In this document: positions 52,101 through 60,045 of the stretch, piece after piece
Layout: each line of letters opens with the position of its first letter
Position numbering within the stretch: position 1 is the first letter of the stretch
Assembly: GCA_017849455.1 (NCBI GenBank)
Contig: JAFIGX010000016.1
Coordinates: forward strand, 1-64,000
Origin: Pseudobacter sp.
GTDB taxonomy: Bacteria; Bacteroidota; Bacteroidia; Chitinophagales; Chitinophagaceae
Length of the DNA stretch: 64,000 bases
Direction of reading: 5' to 3'
Notes under the pieces: model-generated
Told to the model about the DNA's origin: nothing
The model's database searches: none
Seen by the model: only the letters and a program-made list of their open reading frames with translations
Translations under genes and position numbers: made by a program

Positions 52101-52740
52101 ACATTATATGATCGCCTGCCTCCTCTATAAAGCGGGCGCCCGTTCGCTCAATGATATTACATCCCTAGGAAAGCGCGATGCAGAGAATAGTACGGATGGA
52201 TACCTGGTGAATATGAATATCAACCCCAATGATTTCGCGGGGGATATCGGGCTTGAGCCGGGAAAGTTCCTGGATAAATGGTATTCAGCCAAAATGATGC
52301 ATGTGTTGAAAGGGATGTTCGCCCGCAACCAGGATGAACTAATGGGCCCCGGTATTGGCACCATGGATTCTCCCTGGGAAGAAGCAGCCGGGTTTGCCGT
52401 AGCGCACAACCTCACACCAGCACAGATCACTCGCTTTAGTGGGAACTATAACGATCTTCAATCCATGCAACGTATTTATTTGGACCTGATCGTTGCCTGG
52501 GACATGGCAACAAAGATGGAAGGCACCAACGATCCTTTGAGGAGGTGTACAACCGGTTACCGCGACTGGGATTTCAACCTCGATGGTGTGGCCCACGAAG
52601 GAATGTTGCCCGACTTCATGCAGGACCTGAACAATATCGGTATCAGTGGCCTTCGCCTCCAGCCATTGTTCATGAGTGCCGAAGAATATATCAGGGTGTG
52701 GGAAAAAGCGGAAGCAGCAAAGAATAATATTCGGGATTAA
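49108..52740 (+). CDS. Large secreted multidomain hydrolase with M19 dipeptidase/amidohydrolase-like C-terminal domain
   Basis: The protein has 1210 residues and a signal peptide (to ~LLLHAQ). Residues ~22-180 hold two copies of a ~75-residue unit (QFQHESTAGNINGGWTYLDH; GVWYDAGQAKWAIFHQDRTPM / SYKGARWMIAHNDRTPMPQG). About 215-445 is a jelly-roll-like domain (FNNWGFENGLNGWQPEGDAF, WGHINVDDFRF). From ~460 a metal-dependent hydrolase barrel follows: H467 and H469 (ADTHTHP), E616 (GIEVDN), H689 (TPIHF), H792 (WDIDHSS), H816 (SSHTDF) and the Asp in GLATDRGM. The order matches membrane dipeptidase M19 ligands, but with HxH instead of the M19 HxD. The substrate is unknown. No T9SS tail is visible. 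Confidence 0.8.
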   Translation: MLKQALLIPVFTVFGLLLHAQQFQHESTAGNINGGWTYLDHSQLNKNPAAIIHAVLVSGPSKGKNIGVWYDAGQAKWAIFHQDRTPMAAGNIFNVYPAASYVHVATAKNIDNYITIIDHPQLNDHADAKFSVTANWNPNGQGGIYDDHAFSISYKGARWMIAHNDRTPMPQGAAFNILIESSPGAANQQPAVNPNPPVTTIILNPSVVADARLIKADTAFNNWGFENGLNGWQPEGDAFANQPTYGDNVMSVRVRTEMLLGNGGIGGDYWKQIPYPIGFKGNYWIGTYENHPAGNERRENGILTDATLGQTQGDGPMGSLTSPEFKLYHRYITFLVSGGRSEKVRVELQMLKTEFDAMDKVVMNLLKAVYHNTNQPLRGEYRVDPDGRFVTIKTGNGFDREEMRRMIWEMLPEYFRGKTFRIKIVDQQNDGWGHINVDDFRFTDTHPTIIAGLYDADAPVWGFADTHTHPASDLGFGGSLIWGKADGAISEALHFCRHGMLESMAEGGLTHNNKGWPVFSYWPSFTDRTHQTMYIDWIKRAYDGGLRIMVALAINNTTMAFSLKRGSYPDKLATKRQLDELKRIFANIPWAAIATSSREARSIIKQNKLAVVLGIEVDNLEDFTTAEYLYRRNHGGSVSASAAYSLPLRPVDATAEGVGVGSQETARNNMRQMLQELKQSKVVQITPIHFADNMVGGAAVYNRMFNEVSYQSTGEGYFVTDGSRNGFKYALNMDKEDDFPRLLATGGNHLYNVRETMEANPGGHMNVKGIHDNGRVFVKEMARAGMIWDIDHSSFRATNDIITEARRYNYPLLSSHTDFVDLGFTGAGNFRDDKEADYRTFGTSSIHHLTHESMKTRQAVADINTLGGMFNPIMTLTNLKGGSTLIPNDCPGSSRTWAQKYLYAVQNVPGKGVGLATDRGMLESVGPRFGNKAASGISHEEFGNAPYTKNLRIQTVMDVRLRKWQQINGVHYATPMRSIYNDMFRGAAHLYEKDEDMVHYMIACLLYKAGARSLNDITSLGKRDAENSTDGYLVNMNINPNDFAGDIGLEPGKFLDKWYSAKMMHVLKGMFARNQDELMGPGIGTMDSPWEEAAGFAVAHNLTPAQITRFSGNYNDLQSMQRIYLDLIVAWDMATKMEGTNDPLRRCTTGYRDWDFNLDGVAHEGMLPDFMQDLNNIGISGLRLQPLFMSAEEYIRVWEKAEAAKNNIRD

Positions 52741-52899
52741 GCATGTGTCTCCCTGCTCTGCGAAATGCCGGTAACAAAGTATAAGGATACGGGGGCAACA
52801 TTAAAAGGCAATTCCCGACCAGAAAGGATAACGCCAAAACTAAACATATATCACTTTTGTATTTATTCTTAATTTCGGCTTTAATCCGTTTTGAATTAA

Positions 52900-53496
52900 T
52901 TGCCGGAAGCCACCTTAAATAGAGATAAAGAATTATTTGCACGCATCGCAGAGGGCGATGAAGCAGCCTTTGAGGAGCTATATCATTTATACCTGCCGGA
53001 GCTATATCCCGTCATTTATACTGTAGTAAGAACGGAACTGGTCATCAAGGACATTATCCAGGAAGTGTTCCTCTATCTCTGGATGGACCGTGAAAAACTG
53101 GCAGACATCGATAACCCCCGCCACTGGATATTCCGGATCACCTACAATCGTTCGTATACCTGGCTAAAAAAACAGATCGCAAGGGAGCGCATGGCCAGAA
53201 CGATGCAACATGAGCAGGATGATCATGCCCTGTGGAACGCAACAGAAGAAACTGTACAATTCTCAGAAGCGGCCCGCCTGGTACAGGAAGCTATCCGGCG
53301 ATTACCGGCAAAATCACAGCAGATCTACCGCATGAGCCGGGAACAGGGCCTCAAACCCGCAGCCATCGCAACTCAAATGGGTATGTCCGTACAGGTGGTC
53401 AAGAACTCACTCTACCGCTCCGGTAAAACTATCAAGACAATCCTTGCCGAACAGGGCATCATTATTCCACTCGCGATCATTGTGAGCCGGCTGTAA
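52900..53496 (+). CDS. ECF-type RNA polymerase sigma factor (FecI-like), second set; TTG start
   Basis: The 198-residue protein has sigma region 2 (RIAEGDEAAFEELYHLYLPE, KDIIQEVFLYLWMDREKL, RHWIFRITYNRSYTWLKK) and region 4 (RLPAKSQQIYRMSREQGLKPAAIATQMGMSVQVVKNSL). The only possible start before region 2 is TTG at 52900: an in-frame TAA sits at 52897-52899 and no in-frame ATG or GTG precedes region 2. It leads the second FecR/SusC/SusD group. The C-terminus is hydrophobic (GIIIPLAIIVSRL), as in the first sigma factor of the window. Confidence 0.93.
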   Translation: MPEATLNRDKELFARIAEGDEAAFEELYHLYLPELYPVIYTVVRTELVIKDIIQEVFLYLWMDREKLADIDNPRHWIFRITYNRSYTWLKKQIARERMARTMQHEQDDHALWNATEETVQFSEAARLVQEAIRRLPAKSQQIYRMSREQGLKPAAIATQMGMSVQVVKNSLYRSGKTIKTILAEQGIIIPLAIIVSRL

Positions 53497-53611
53497 TTTT
53501 TTTTATCGCCAATGATTACTTTTTTGATCATCGGTGTACGTACGTATATCAGGCCGTTCCTGGTCTGTTTTTCCATCCATTTATTCCTTATTCATTAAAA
53601 ATTTTAATCCT

Positions 53612-54850
53612 GTGTATTCACCGGAAAGATTAGCGTATTTATTGTCAAAAATTGAAACCAAGACCGCCACGGAAGGCGATCTCGCGGAATTGTTGCATAT
53701 CCTCCAGGAAGATCAGACCGGTAAAGTGGTTGAAGCATTGGAAAAGGCCCATGCTGCCGGCATTTCATCACGTCCTTTACCAGACTTCACAACTCCTTAC
53801 TGGAAAGATGGCATCCGGGAAGTGTTGAGTGCCTACAGGCCCGATACAACTGCCTTACCCATTGAAACCGGACCAAAGCGCGTCCCTATGTTCCGCAGAT
53901 GGACATGGGCAGCAGCAGCCGTACTGTTGGTAACGGCAGGTTCTTATTTTCTGTACACGATCACAAAAGACAAGAACGTAACCGTTCCCGGGCCTGCAAT
54001 GGCGCAGCAGAATATCCTGCCCGGAAAAGATGGAGCAGTGCTTACACTGGCAGATGGCAGGCAGATCGTTCTCGACAGCGTTGCAAATGGCATTGTTGCT
54101 ACACAACACGGCGCCAATGCAGTTTTGAAAGATGGTTCCCTCTCCTATTCGACCGGTGCAGGAACGAAAGGTGAAATGGTTTACAACACCCTCAGTACGC
54201 CCAAGGGCAGGCAGTTCCGGATGGAATTACCGGATGGCTCGAAAGTATGGTTGAATGCGGCCAGCTCTATCCGGTTCCCGACAGTGTTTGGTGAATCGGA
54301 AAGAAAAGTGGAGATCAGGGGTGAGGTCTATTTTGAAGTGATCCATCAGGCAGCACGTCCTTTTAAGGTGAATGTAAACAACCGTGCAAACATCGAGGTA
54401 TTGGGCACCAGCTTCAACGTAAACTCTTACGAGAACGAAGAAACCATCAATACCACCTTATTGGAAGGAAGCGTGAAAATATCCCTCTTTGCTCCGGCAT
54501 CCGACAATAAGGGGCAGGCACTGATGCTCAAACCCGGTCAGCAGGCAAGGATCAGTCAGACAGGGTCAGCAGGAACACCGGCTGTTTCAGTAGTTAACGA
54601 TATCGATACAGATAAAATAATTGCCTGGAAGAATGGCTATTTCAATTTTGGAAAGGCCAGTCTGCAGGAAGTAATGCGGCAACTGGAACGATGGTACGAT
54701 ATAGAAGTGGTCTATGAGAAGGATATCCCGGATATCCATTTCGTTGGTAAAATGACGAGGAATATCAAATTATCCGATCTGTTCCAGATACTGGAAAGTT
54801 CTGGTGTGAACTTTAAAATCGAAGGCAAAAAAATTATCGTAACAAAATAA
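53612..54850 (+). CDS. FecR-family anti-sigma factor, second set; GTG start
   Basis: The protein has 412 residues from the GTG at 53612, whose product (M)YSPERLAYLLSKIETKTATEGDLAELL matches the usual FecR opening; the frame runs to 53534 without domain character. One transmembrane helix (WTWAAAAVLLVTAGSYFLY) separates the cytoplasmic part from a periplasmic FecR domain (FRMELPDGSKVWLNAASSI, VEIRGEVYFEVIHQA, ANIEVLGTSFNVNSY) and a DUF4974 domain (FNFGKASLQEVMRQLERWYD). It lies 115 bp downstream of its sigma gene and controls the second SusC/D pair. Confidence 0.94.
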   Translation: MYSPERLAYLLSKIETKTATEGDLAELLHILQEDQTGKVVEALEKAHAAGISSRPLPDFTTPYWKDGIREVLSAYRPDTTALPIETGPKRVPMFRRWTWAAAAVLLVTAGSYFLYTITKDKNVTVPGPAMAQQNILPGKDGAVLTLADGRQIVLDSVANGIVATQHGANAVLKDGSLSYSTGAGTKGEMVYNTLSTPKGRQFRMELPDGSKVWLNAASSIRFPTVFGESERKVEIRGEVYFEVIHQAARPFKVNVNNRANIEVLGTSFNVNSYENEETINTTLLEGSVKISLFAPASDNKGQALMLKPGQQARISQTGSAGTPAVSVVNDIDTDKIIAWKNGYFNFGKASLQEVMRQLERWYDIEVVYEKDIPDIHFVGKMTRNIKLSDLFQILESSGVNFKIEGKKIIVTK

Positions 54851-54877
54851 CGATAACAGTTCCTGAACTTTTTTAGG

Positions 54878-54927
54878 CACTAAAAAGCCGCTCTAGTCTG
54901 GTCCACTAAAGCGGCAGGTGTTTAGTG
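54878..54927. other. Two-part hairpin in the fecR-susC leader
   Basis: CACTAAA (54878-54884) pairs with TTTAGTG (54921-54927) and GCCGCT (54887-54892) with AGCGGC (54910-54915), giving a stem with a small internal loop and 17-nt hairpin loop. It lies 27 bp past the FecR stop and 39 bp before the SusC ATG. There is no T tract, so an RNA-stability or attenuation role is more likely than simple termination (inference). Confidence 0.6.
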
Positions 54928-54965
54928 ATCTACATTTCGGCTTTTACGAATTAAATAACCAAACA

Positions 54966-57900
54966 ATGCAATGTAAGAAAAAAGAAGCAAATCCCTGCCC
55001 GCGGACGGGTAGCGAGGCTATTCCCCTGTCCGGTACTGACCGGGCGAATGCTGCAAAGAAAATTTGGCTAACGATGAAATTGACAATGTTTTTTATGCTG
55101 GTAGCGTGCCTTCATTTGTCAGCTACCACATCATCACAAACCATTTCACTATCTGGTAAGAACCTGTCATTGCTGACTGTGTTCAACCAGGTAGAAAAGC
55201 AAACCGGGTACGTGCTGTTTGCAAATCAGACCATTCTTGACAATTCACGGGCAGTTTCGGTGAATGTCAAAAATATGCCATTGCAAACATTCCTGCAGGA
55301 AGTGCTCAAAGACCAGCAGATCGATTTTTTTATCAAGGATAAAACGATTGTTCTGAAAAAGAAGGTGGTCTCCGCTACAGGAATGCAGGAAGATCAAAAA
55401 GAAACACCCGCCCCACCCGTTCCCATCACGGGCAGGATCACCGATTCATCAGGTGTGCCGCTCGTTGGCGCCACCGTTAGCGTCAGAGGAAAGAACATCC
55501 ATGCACTTACCGATAACAACGGCACCTTTTCCATCAATGCCGAACATGGAGATGTATTGGATATCTCTTACGTAGGCTTTGAAAACATCACCCACAGGAT
55601 CAAACAGGGCGGTGAAGCTATTGCGCTGAGAATGTTCCCCAAGACCGAGAAAGAAGTGGTAGTGACCAGTTACGCCAATGGTTACCAGTATATTTCCAAA
55701 GAAAGGGCTACCGGTTCTTTCGAGCACATCGATAATGCATTATTGAACAGGACCACCGGACCTACCATTTTATCGAGACTGGAAGGCATTGCCAATGGGG
55801 TGCAATTCCTCACGCCGGGCTCCAATGATCCTTTGAACATCAGGGTACGTGGTTTATCTACCATCAACTCCAACGTACGCCCTTTGATCGTGATCGATAA
55901 TTTCCCCTACGAAGGCAATTACTCTTCCAAACTCGCCACCGACAATACCAATATGGTGGACCTCAGCTTCATCAACCCCAATGATATCGAAAGCATCACC
56001 GTATTGAAAGACGCTGCTGCCGCTTCCATCTGGGGCGCCAGGGCAGGAAATGGTGTGATAGTCATCACTACGAAAAAAGGCAGACTGAACCAGAAAACAC
56101 GCATGACCTTCAGTCAGACCACCACGATCGGAGACAAACCCGATCTTTTATACGACCAGTCGAGGTTGCCCAGTGAGGCGATCATGGGCATCGAGAAATT
56201 CAAATTCGAGAATCGCTCGGATTATAACCCTTCCTCCGATCAGAAAGTGATCCCGGAATATGCAGACCTGTTAAGGAGAAGAAGGGACAAATTGATTACT
56301 GAAGAGGAATTCCTGGCAGAAGAACAGCGATTGAAAAATACAGAGGTCAGAAACGATATCTCCAAATATTTAATGCAAAGGTCCATCCTTCAACAATATT
56401 CTTTGAATCTCAGTGGCGGCGGCCCCAATTACAGTTATTATCTCTCCGCCGGGTACGACAGGAACAAAGGCACCAATATCGGTGACAGGGACGATCGCTT
56501 CAATATCAGTATGAACAATACCCTGTCGCCCCTGAAAGGATTACAATTGCAGGCCGGTATCACTTACTCCCAAACCAACAGGCACAGCAATGGCATCAGC
56601 ATTAGCGACCTCACTGCTGCCAACAACATCGGCCTGTCGCCCTACATGCGTTTGAAAGATGAAAATGGCAATGCTACTTCCATTGTAAAGGACTACAGGC
56701 AGGAATACAAAGACGCACAATTCAGGGCAGGGCTGCTCGATTGGAACTACCGTCCTATCGATGAAATCGGACTGCGAGATATTTATGCGAAAGGTAAAGA
56801 ACTGCGCATCAATGCTTCCGTAAGTTATCGTTTCCTGAACAGGTTCGATTTGAGCGTTCAGTACCAGAATACCAATGGCAGCAATAATTCATCCACCCAT
56901 TATAACAAAGAGAGCTATTATGTCAGGAACGTAGTGAACAGGTTCACACAGGCAGATGGAAGACGGATCGTTCCGTTTGGGGATATTTTCATCGAAGGAT
57001 CTCCATTCAAAACACAGGCCAATACACTGAGGGCACAACTCAATTACAATGAAAAATTTGGAAGGGACCATGCAGTCGTTGCACTGGCCGGTTCAGAAGT
57101 AAGAGAGGTTATCCGTGAAAGCTCTACCGGTTATTACCTGTATAATTTCAACAAAGACAATATGACCGGCGATTCCAAGCTCGATTCGCCCAAGGCGCTC
57201 CCCGTAAGGCCCAACGGATCTGCTTTTATCCCTAACGCTTCTGCCATCGACATCAACAGGTATGTAGACCGTTTCGTGTCTTACTATTCCAATGCGAGCT
57301 ATACATACAAATCAAGATATACTGTAAGTGGTTCCGTACGCTGGGATGGCTCCAATTTATTTGGTGTCAAGACCAACCAGAAATGGACCCCGCTATGGTC
57401 TATCGGAGGCAAGTGGGATATAGACAGGGAAAATTTCTACAAGAGTGAATGGGTGCCTGAACTGACATTAAGAGCAACATACGGCATCGGAGGGAATGTA
57501 AGTAACCTGTTGAGCAGCTTCCCGTACATCACGCTGACCCAACCCCAGGTCCCTGCCAATCTGTTGCAGGCAAGGATCGGAAGCGCCGGCAATCCATATC
57601 TGAGATGGGAGCAGGTGAATACCATCAATCTCGCTGTTGATTTTGTGTTGAAGGACAACCGTATCAGCGGTAGCATTGAATACTACAACAAAAAAGCCAG
57701 TGACCTCATTGGGGAAGACTATCTCGCACCCAGTACTGGTATCATCACCGGTGGCACTGCACAGGCTACCAAGATGATCAACTACGCCGATATGAGATCG
57801 ACCGGGTTCGATATCAAATTATCATCCCGCAACCTGACTGGAGAATTGGGCTGGAACAGTACGGTATTGTTGAGCACTGTGAAGAACAAGATCACCAATG

Positions 57901-58601
57901 TGTTCACCAACCCTGCCCTGCAATTGTATCCGTTCTATGGCACCCCTGCACAACCCGTTGTAGGTGTGAGCAGGGATATGTTGTATTCCAATCCCTGGTA
58001 TGGGCTCGACCACAACACCGGCGCTCCGGTCATGTATATTAAAGGTGAACCAACAATGAACCCACAGGCTTACTTCAATAGCCTGAAATCGGCAGACCTG
58101 GTCAAATCGGGTGTCTCCGTACCTACATTCTTCGGGTCATTGCGCAATGATCTCACCTGGAAGAACTTTGGGCTCTCTTTCCTGATCACCTGGAAAACAG
58201 GGCATGTGTTCCGCCGTACCTCCCTGTCGCCAGGCGCCGAGTTCAATGGCTATTACCACATGGATTATTTCAAACGATGGCAGAAACCCGGTGATGAGCT
58301 TACTACCAATGTACCTGCTTATTCCGATACTTATAACAACTATGCATCCACACTGTATACATATTCGCAGACACTGATCACCAAAGGCGACCTGGTCCGT
58401 TTGCAGGATATCAATCTCACCTACGCATTGAATAAGCGAACCATCAAAAGGCTGCCTTTCGAACGTGTAAGCATCATGGCCAATGTGAGGAACGTAGGAC
58501 TGTTGTGGAAAGCAAATGATTTCGGTATCGATCCGGATTTCGCCAATGCATCGTATGTAACACCCCGCACGTATGCGCTGGGCATTCAAGTAGAATTTTA
58601 A
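54966..58601 (+). CDS. SusC/RagA-family TonB-linked transporter with STN domain, second set
   Basis: The protein has 1211 residues from the ATG at 54966 (MQCKKKEANPCPRTG); the long N-terminal lead before the signal helix (LTMKLTMFFMLVACLHLSA) is common in Chitinophagaceae SusC proteins. The STN domain (LLTVFNQVEKQTGYVLFAN), a CarbopepD_reg-like domain (ITGRITDSSGVPLVGATVSV), the plug (EHIDNALLNRTTG, IRVRGLSTINSNVRPLIVIDNF, AAAASIWGARAGNGVIVITTKKG) and barrel follow; it ends YALGIQVEF. It imports an unknown oligomer or peptide, and its STN domain should signal to the adjacent FecR. Confidence 0.96.
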   Translation: MQCKKKEANPCPRTGSEAIPLSGTDRANAAKKIWLTMKLTMFFMLVACLHLSATTSSQTISLSGKNLSLLTVFNQVEKQTGYVLFANQTILDNSRAVSVNVKNMPLQTFLQEVLKDQQIDFFIKDKTIVLKKKVVSATGMQEDQKETPAPPVPITGRITDSSGVPLVGATVSVRGKNIHALTDNNGTFSINAEHGDVLDISYVGFENITHRIKQGGEAIALRMFPKTEKEVVVTSYANGYQYISKERATGSFEHIDNALLNRTTGPTILSRLEGIANGVQFLTPGSNDPLNIRVRGLSTINSNVRPLIVIDNFPYEGNYSSKLATDNTNMVDLSFINPNDIESITVLKDAAAASIWGARAGNGVIVITTKKGRLNQKTRMTFSQTTTIGDKPDLLYDQSRLPSEAIMGIEKFKFENRSDYNPSSDQKVIPEYADLLRRRRDKLITEEEFLAEEQRLKNTEVRNDISKYLMQRSILQQYSLNLSGGGPNYSYYLSAGYDRNKGTNIGDRDDRFNISMNNTLSPLKGLQLQAGITYSQTNRHSNGISISDLTAANNIGLSPYMRLKDENGNATSIVKDYRQEYKDAQFRAGLLDWNYRPIDEIGLRDIYAKGKELRINASVSYRFLNRFDLSVQYQNTNGSNNSSTHYNKESYYVRNVVNRFTQADGRRIVPFGDIFIEGSPFKTQANTLRAQLNYNEKFGRDHAVVALAGSEVREVIRESSTGYYLYNFNKDNMTGDSKLDSPKALPVRPNGSAFIPNASAIDINRYVDRFVSYYSNASYTYKSRYTVSGSVRWDGSNLFGVKTNQKWTPLWSIGGKWDIDRENFYKSEWVPELTLRATYGIGGNVSNLLSSFPYITLTQPQVPANLLQARIGSAGNPYLRWEQVNTINLAVDFVLKDNRISGSIEYYNKKASDLIGEDYLAPSTGIITGGTAQATKMINYADMRSTGFDIKLSSRNLTGELGWNSTVLLSTVKNKITNVFTNPALQLYPFYGTPAQPVVGVSRDMLYSNPWYGLDHNTGAPVMYIKGEPTMNPQAYFNSLKSADLVKSGVSVPTFFGSLRNDLTWKNFGLSFLITWKTGHVFRRTSLSPGAEFNGYYHMDYFKRWQKPGDELTTNVPAYSDTYNNYASTLYTYSQTLITKGDLVRLQDINLTYALNKRTIKRLPFERVSIMANVRNVGLLWKANDFGIDPDFANASYVTPRTYALGIQVEF

Positions 58602-58611
58602 ACTGATAGCA

Positions 58612-59988
58612 ATGAAAGTAAGATCATATAGTTTACTGGCAGGTGCACTCTTCTTATTGAGCAGTTGCGCAAAGGAATTCCTGAACGAAAAGAGAGATTC
58701 GAAACAGGACGTTCCCAACACTGTGGCCAAGTTCCAGAACCTGATGGACAATTTCAATATCATCAATACTTTTTCCACCGTATCGCTGGGATTGGTAGGC
58801 GCTGCTGAATATACACTGCCGGATGCCGTATTGACCACCTGGAAAGGGAACATACCTTATGAAACCAATGGGTACCTGTGGGAGAAAGAAGTATATGAAG
58901 GAAAAGAATTGCCCGACTGGAACAATGCCTATCACCGTATCCTGTATACCAACCTGGTGATGGATATCGACAAGATCACCCCTACTCCTTCCGAAAAAGC
59001 AGATTGGAGCAGTGTAAAGGGGAGTGCTTTGTTCGTGAGAGCTTTCTCTTTTTATCAGTTGGCACAATTGTTCTGCAAACCTTATAATACTGCTACCGCC
59101 ACTTCAGACCCTGGCGTTCCGCTCAGGTTAAGTTATGCTGTAACCGAAAAATTTCCACGGGGCACCGTTGCGGAGGTTTATGCGCAGATCATTAAGGATG
59201 CAGAAACTGCATTGGAGTTGGTCCCGGAAAAGCAACCCTACGTTTATCGTCCCAATAAAGCGGCAGTGGCCACCCTGCTTGCCAGAGTGTATCTGCAAAT
59301 GGGCAATTATGATAAAGTAAGGTATTACGCCGACCTCGGATTGAAATCGAAAGATGTTCTGCTGGATTTCAATAAAATAAAAGTAGATGGCGCTGCCCTC
59401 TTCCCTACCGATTATGGCGCTTCCATGCCTGAAATACTTTTTTATTCACAGATCAACAAACCCGGTTCTACTTATACAGGGTTCAATGCTGATAAGGAAT
59501 TACTGGCGTTGTACGACGCACACGACCTCCGCCTGAAAGGTTATTTCACCAAAACGCCCACCGGTGAAATGAATTTCAAAGGATCGATGGCCGGCCCCAA
59601 CAACATCTTTGTTGGTTATACCACCAGCGAACTGGTGCTGATGCGTGCTGAAGCCCGTGTTAGACTGGGAGAAGTGCAACCTGCATTGGACGATCTGAAC
59701 CGCCTTCACCAATTCAGGTACGAGACAAATTACTACCAACCTATTGTATCCGGCAATGCAGATGAAGTGCTTAAACTGGTCCTGCAGGAACGCAGAAAGG
59801 AGCTTTATTTCAGAGGCGTACGGTGGGAAGACCTTCGAAGGTTGAATAAAGAGCCGCAGTTTGCAACGACACTTACCCGTACCGCTTATGGTAAACCCTA
59901 TGAGCTGAAACCAGGTGACGATCGCTGGACATGGGCTTTACCTGATAATGAGATCCAGTTAAGCAATTATACACAAAACCCCAGATAG
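58612..59988 (+). CDS. SusD/RagB-family outer-membrane lipoprotein, second set
   Basis: The 458-residue lipoprotein (signal MKVRSYSLLAGALFLLSSC) has the SusD framework: WNNAYHRILYTNLVMDIDKI, GSALFVRAFSFYQLAQLFCKPY, AAVATLLARVYLQMGNYDKV and the C-terminal ELVLMRAEARVRLGEV and LVLQERRKELYFRGVRWEDLRRLN. It is smaller than the first SusD (591 residues). It starts 10 bp after susC. No glycan-degrading gene is in this group; the neighbouring large hydrolase is the best substrate clue, and its M19-like domain may point to peptides instead of glycans. Confidence 0.96.
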   Translation: MKVRSYSLLAGALFLLSSCAKEFLNEKRDSKQDVPNTVAKFQNLMDNFNIINTFSTVSLGLVGAAEYTLPDAVLTTWKGNIPYETNGYLWEKEVYEGKELPDWNNAYHRILYTNLVMDIDKITPTPSEKADWSSVKGSALFVRAFSFYQLAQLFCKPYNTATATSDPGVPLRLSYAVTEKFPRGTVAEVYAQIIKDAETALELVPEKQPYVYRPNKAAVATLLARVYLQMGNYDKVRYYADLGLKSKDVLLDFNKIKVDGAALFPTDYGASMPEILFYSQINKPGSTYTGFNADKELLALYDAHDLRLKGYFTKTPTGEMNFKGSMAGPNNIFVGYTTSELVLMRAEARVRLGEVQPALDDLNRLHQFRYETNYYQPIVSGNADEVLKLVLQERRKELYFRGVRWEDLRRLNKEPQFATTLTRTAYGKPYELKPGDDRWTWALPDNEIQLSNYTQNPR

Positions 59989-59990
59989 AG

Positions 59991-60030
59991 TTTTTCGGGG
60001 GTGAGATCAAAACATCTCACCCCCGAAAAA
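59991..60030. terminator. Perfect 17-bp hairpin after the second susD
   Basis: TTTTTCGGGGGTGAGAT (59991-60007) and ATCTCACCCCCGAAAAA (60014-60030) pair perfectly with a 6-nt loop. The T tract is in the 5' arm and pairs with the A tract, so it lacks a free U tail on either strand. It is a strong transcript-end structure, but not a textbook intrinsic terminator. Confidence 0.7.
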
Positions 60031-60045
60031 CCTTCGTGAACATCT

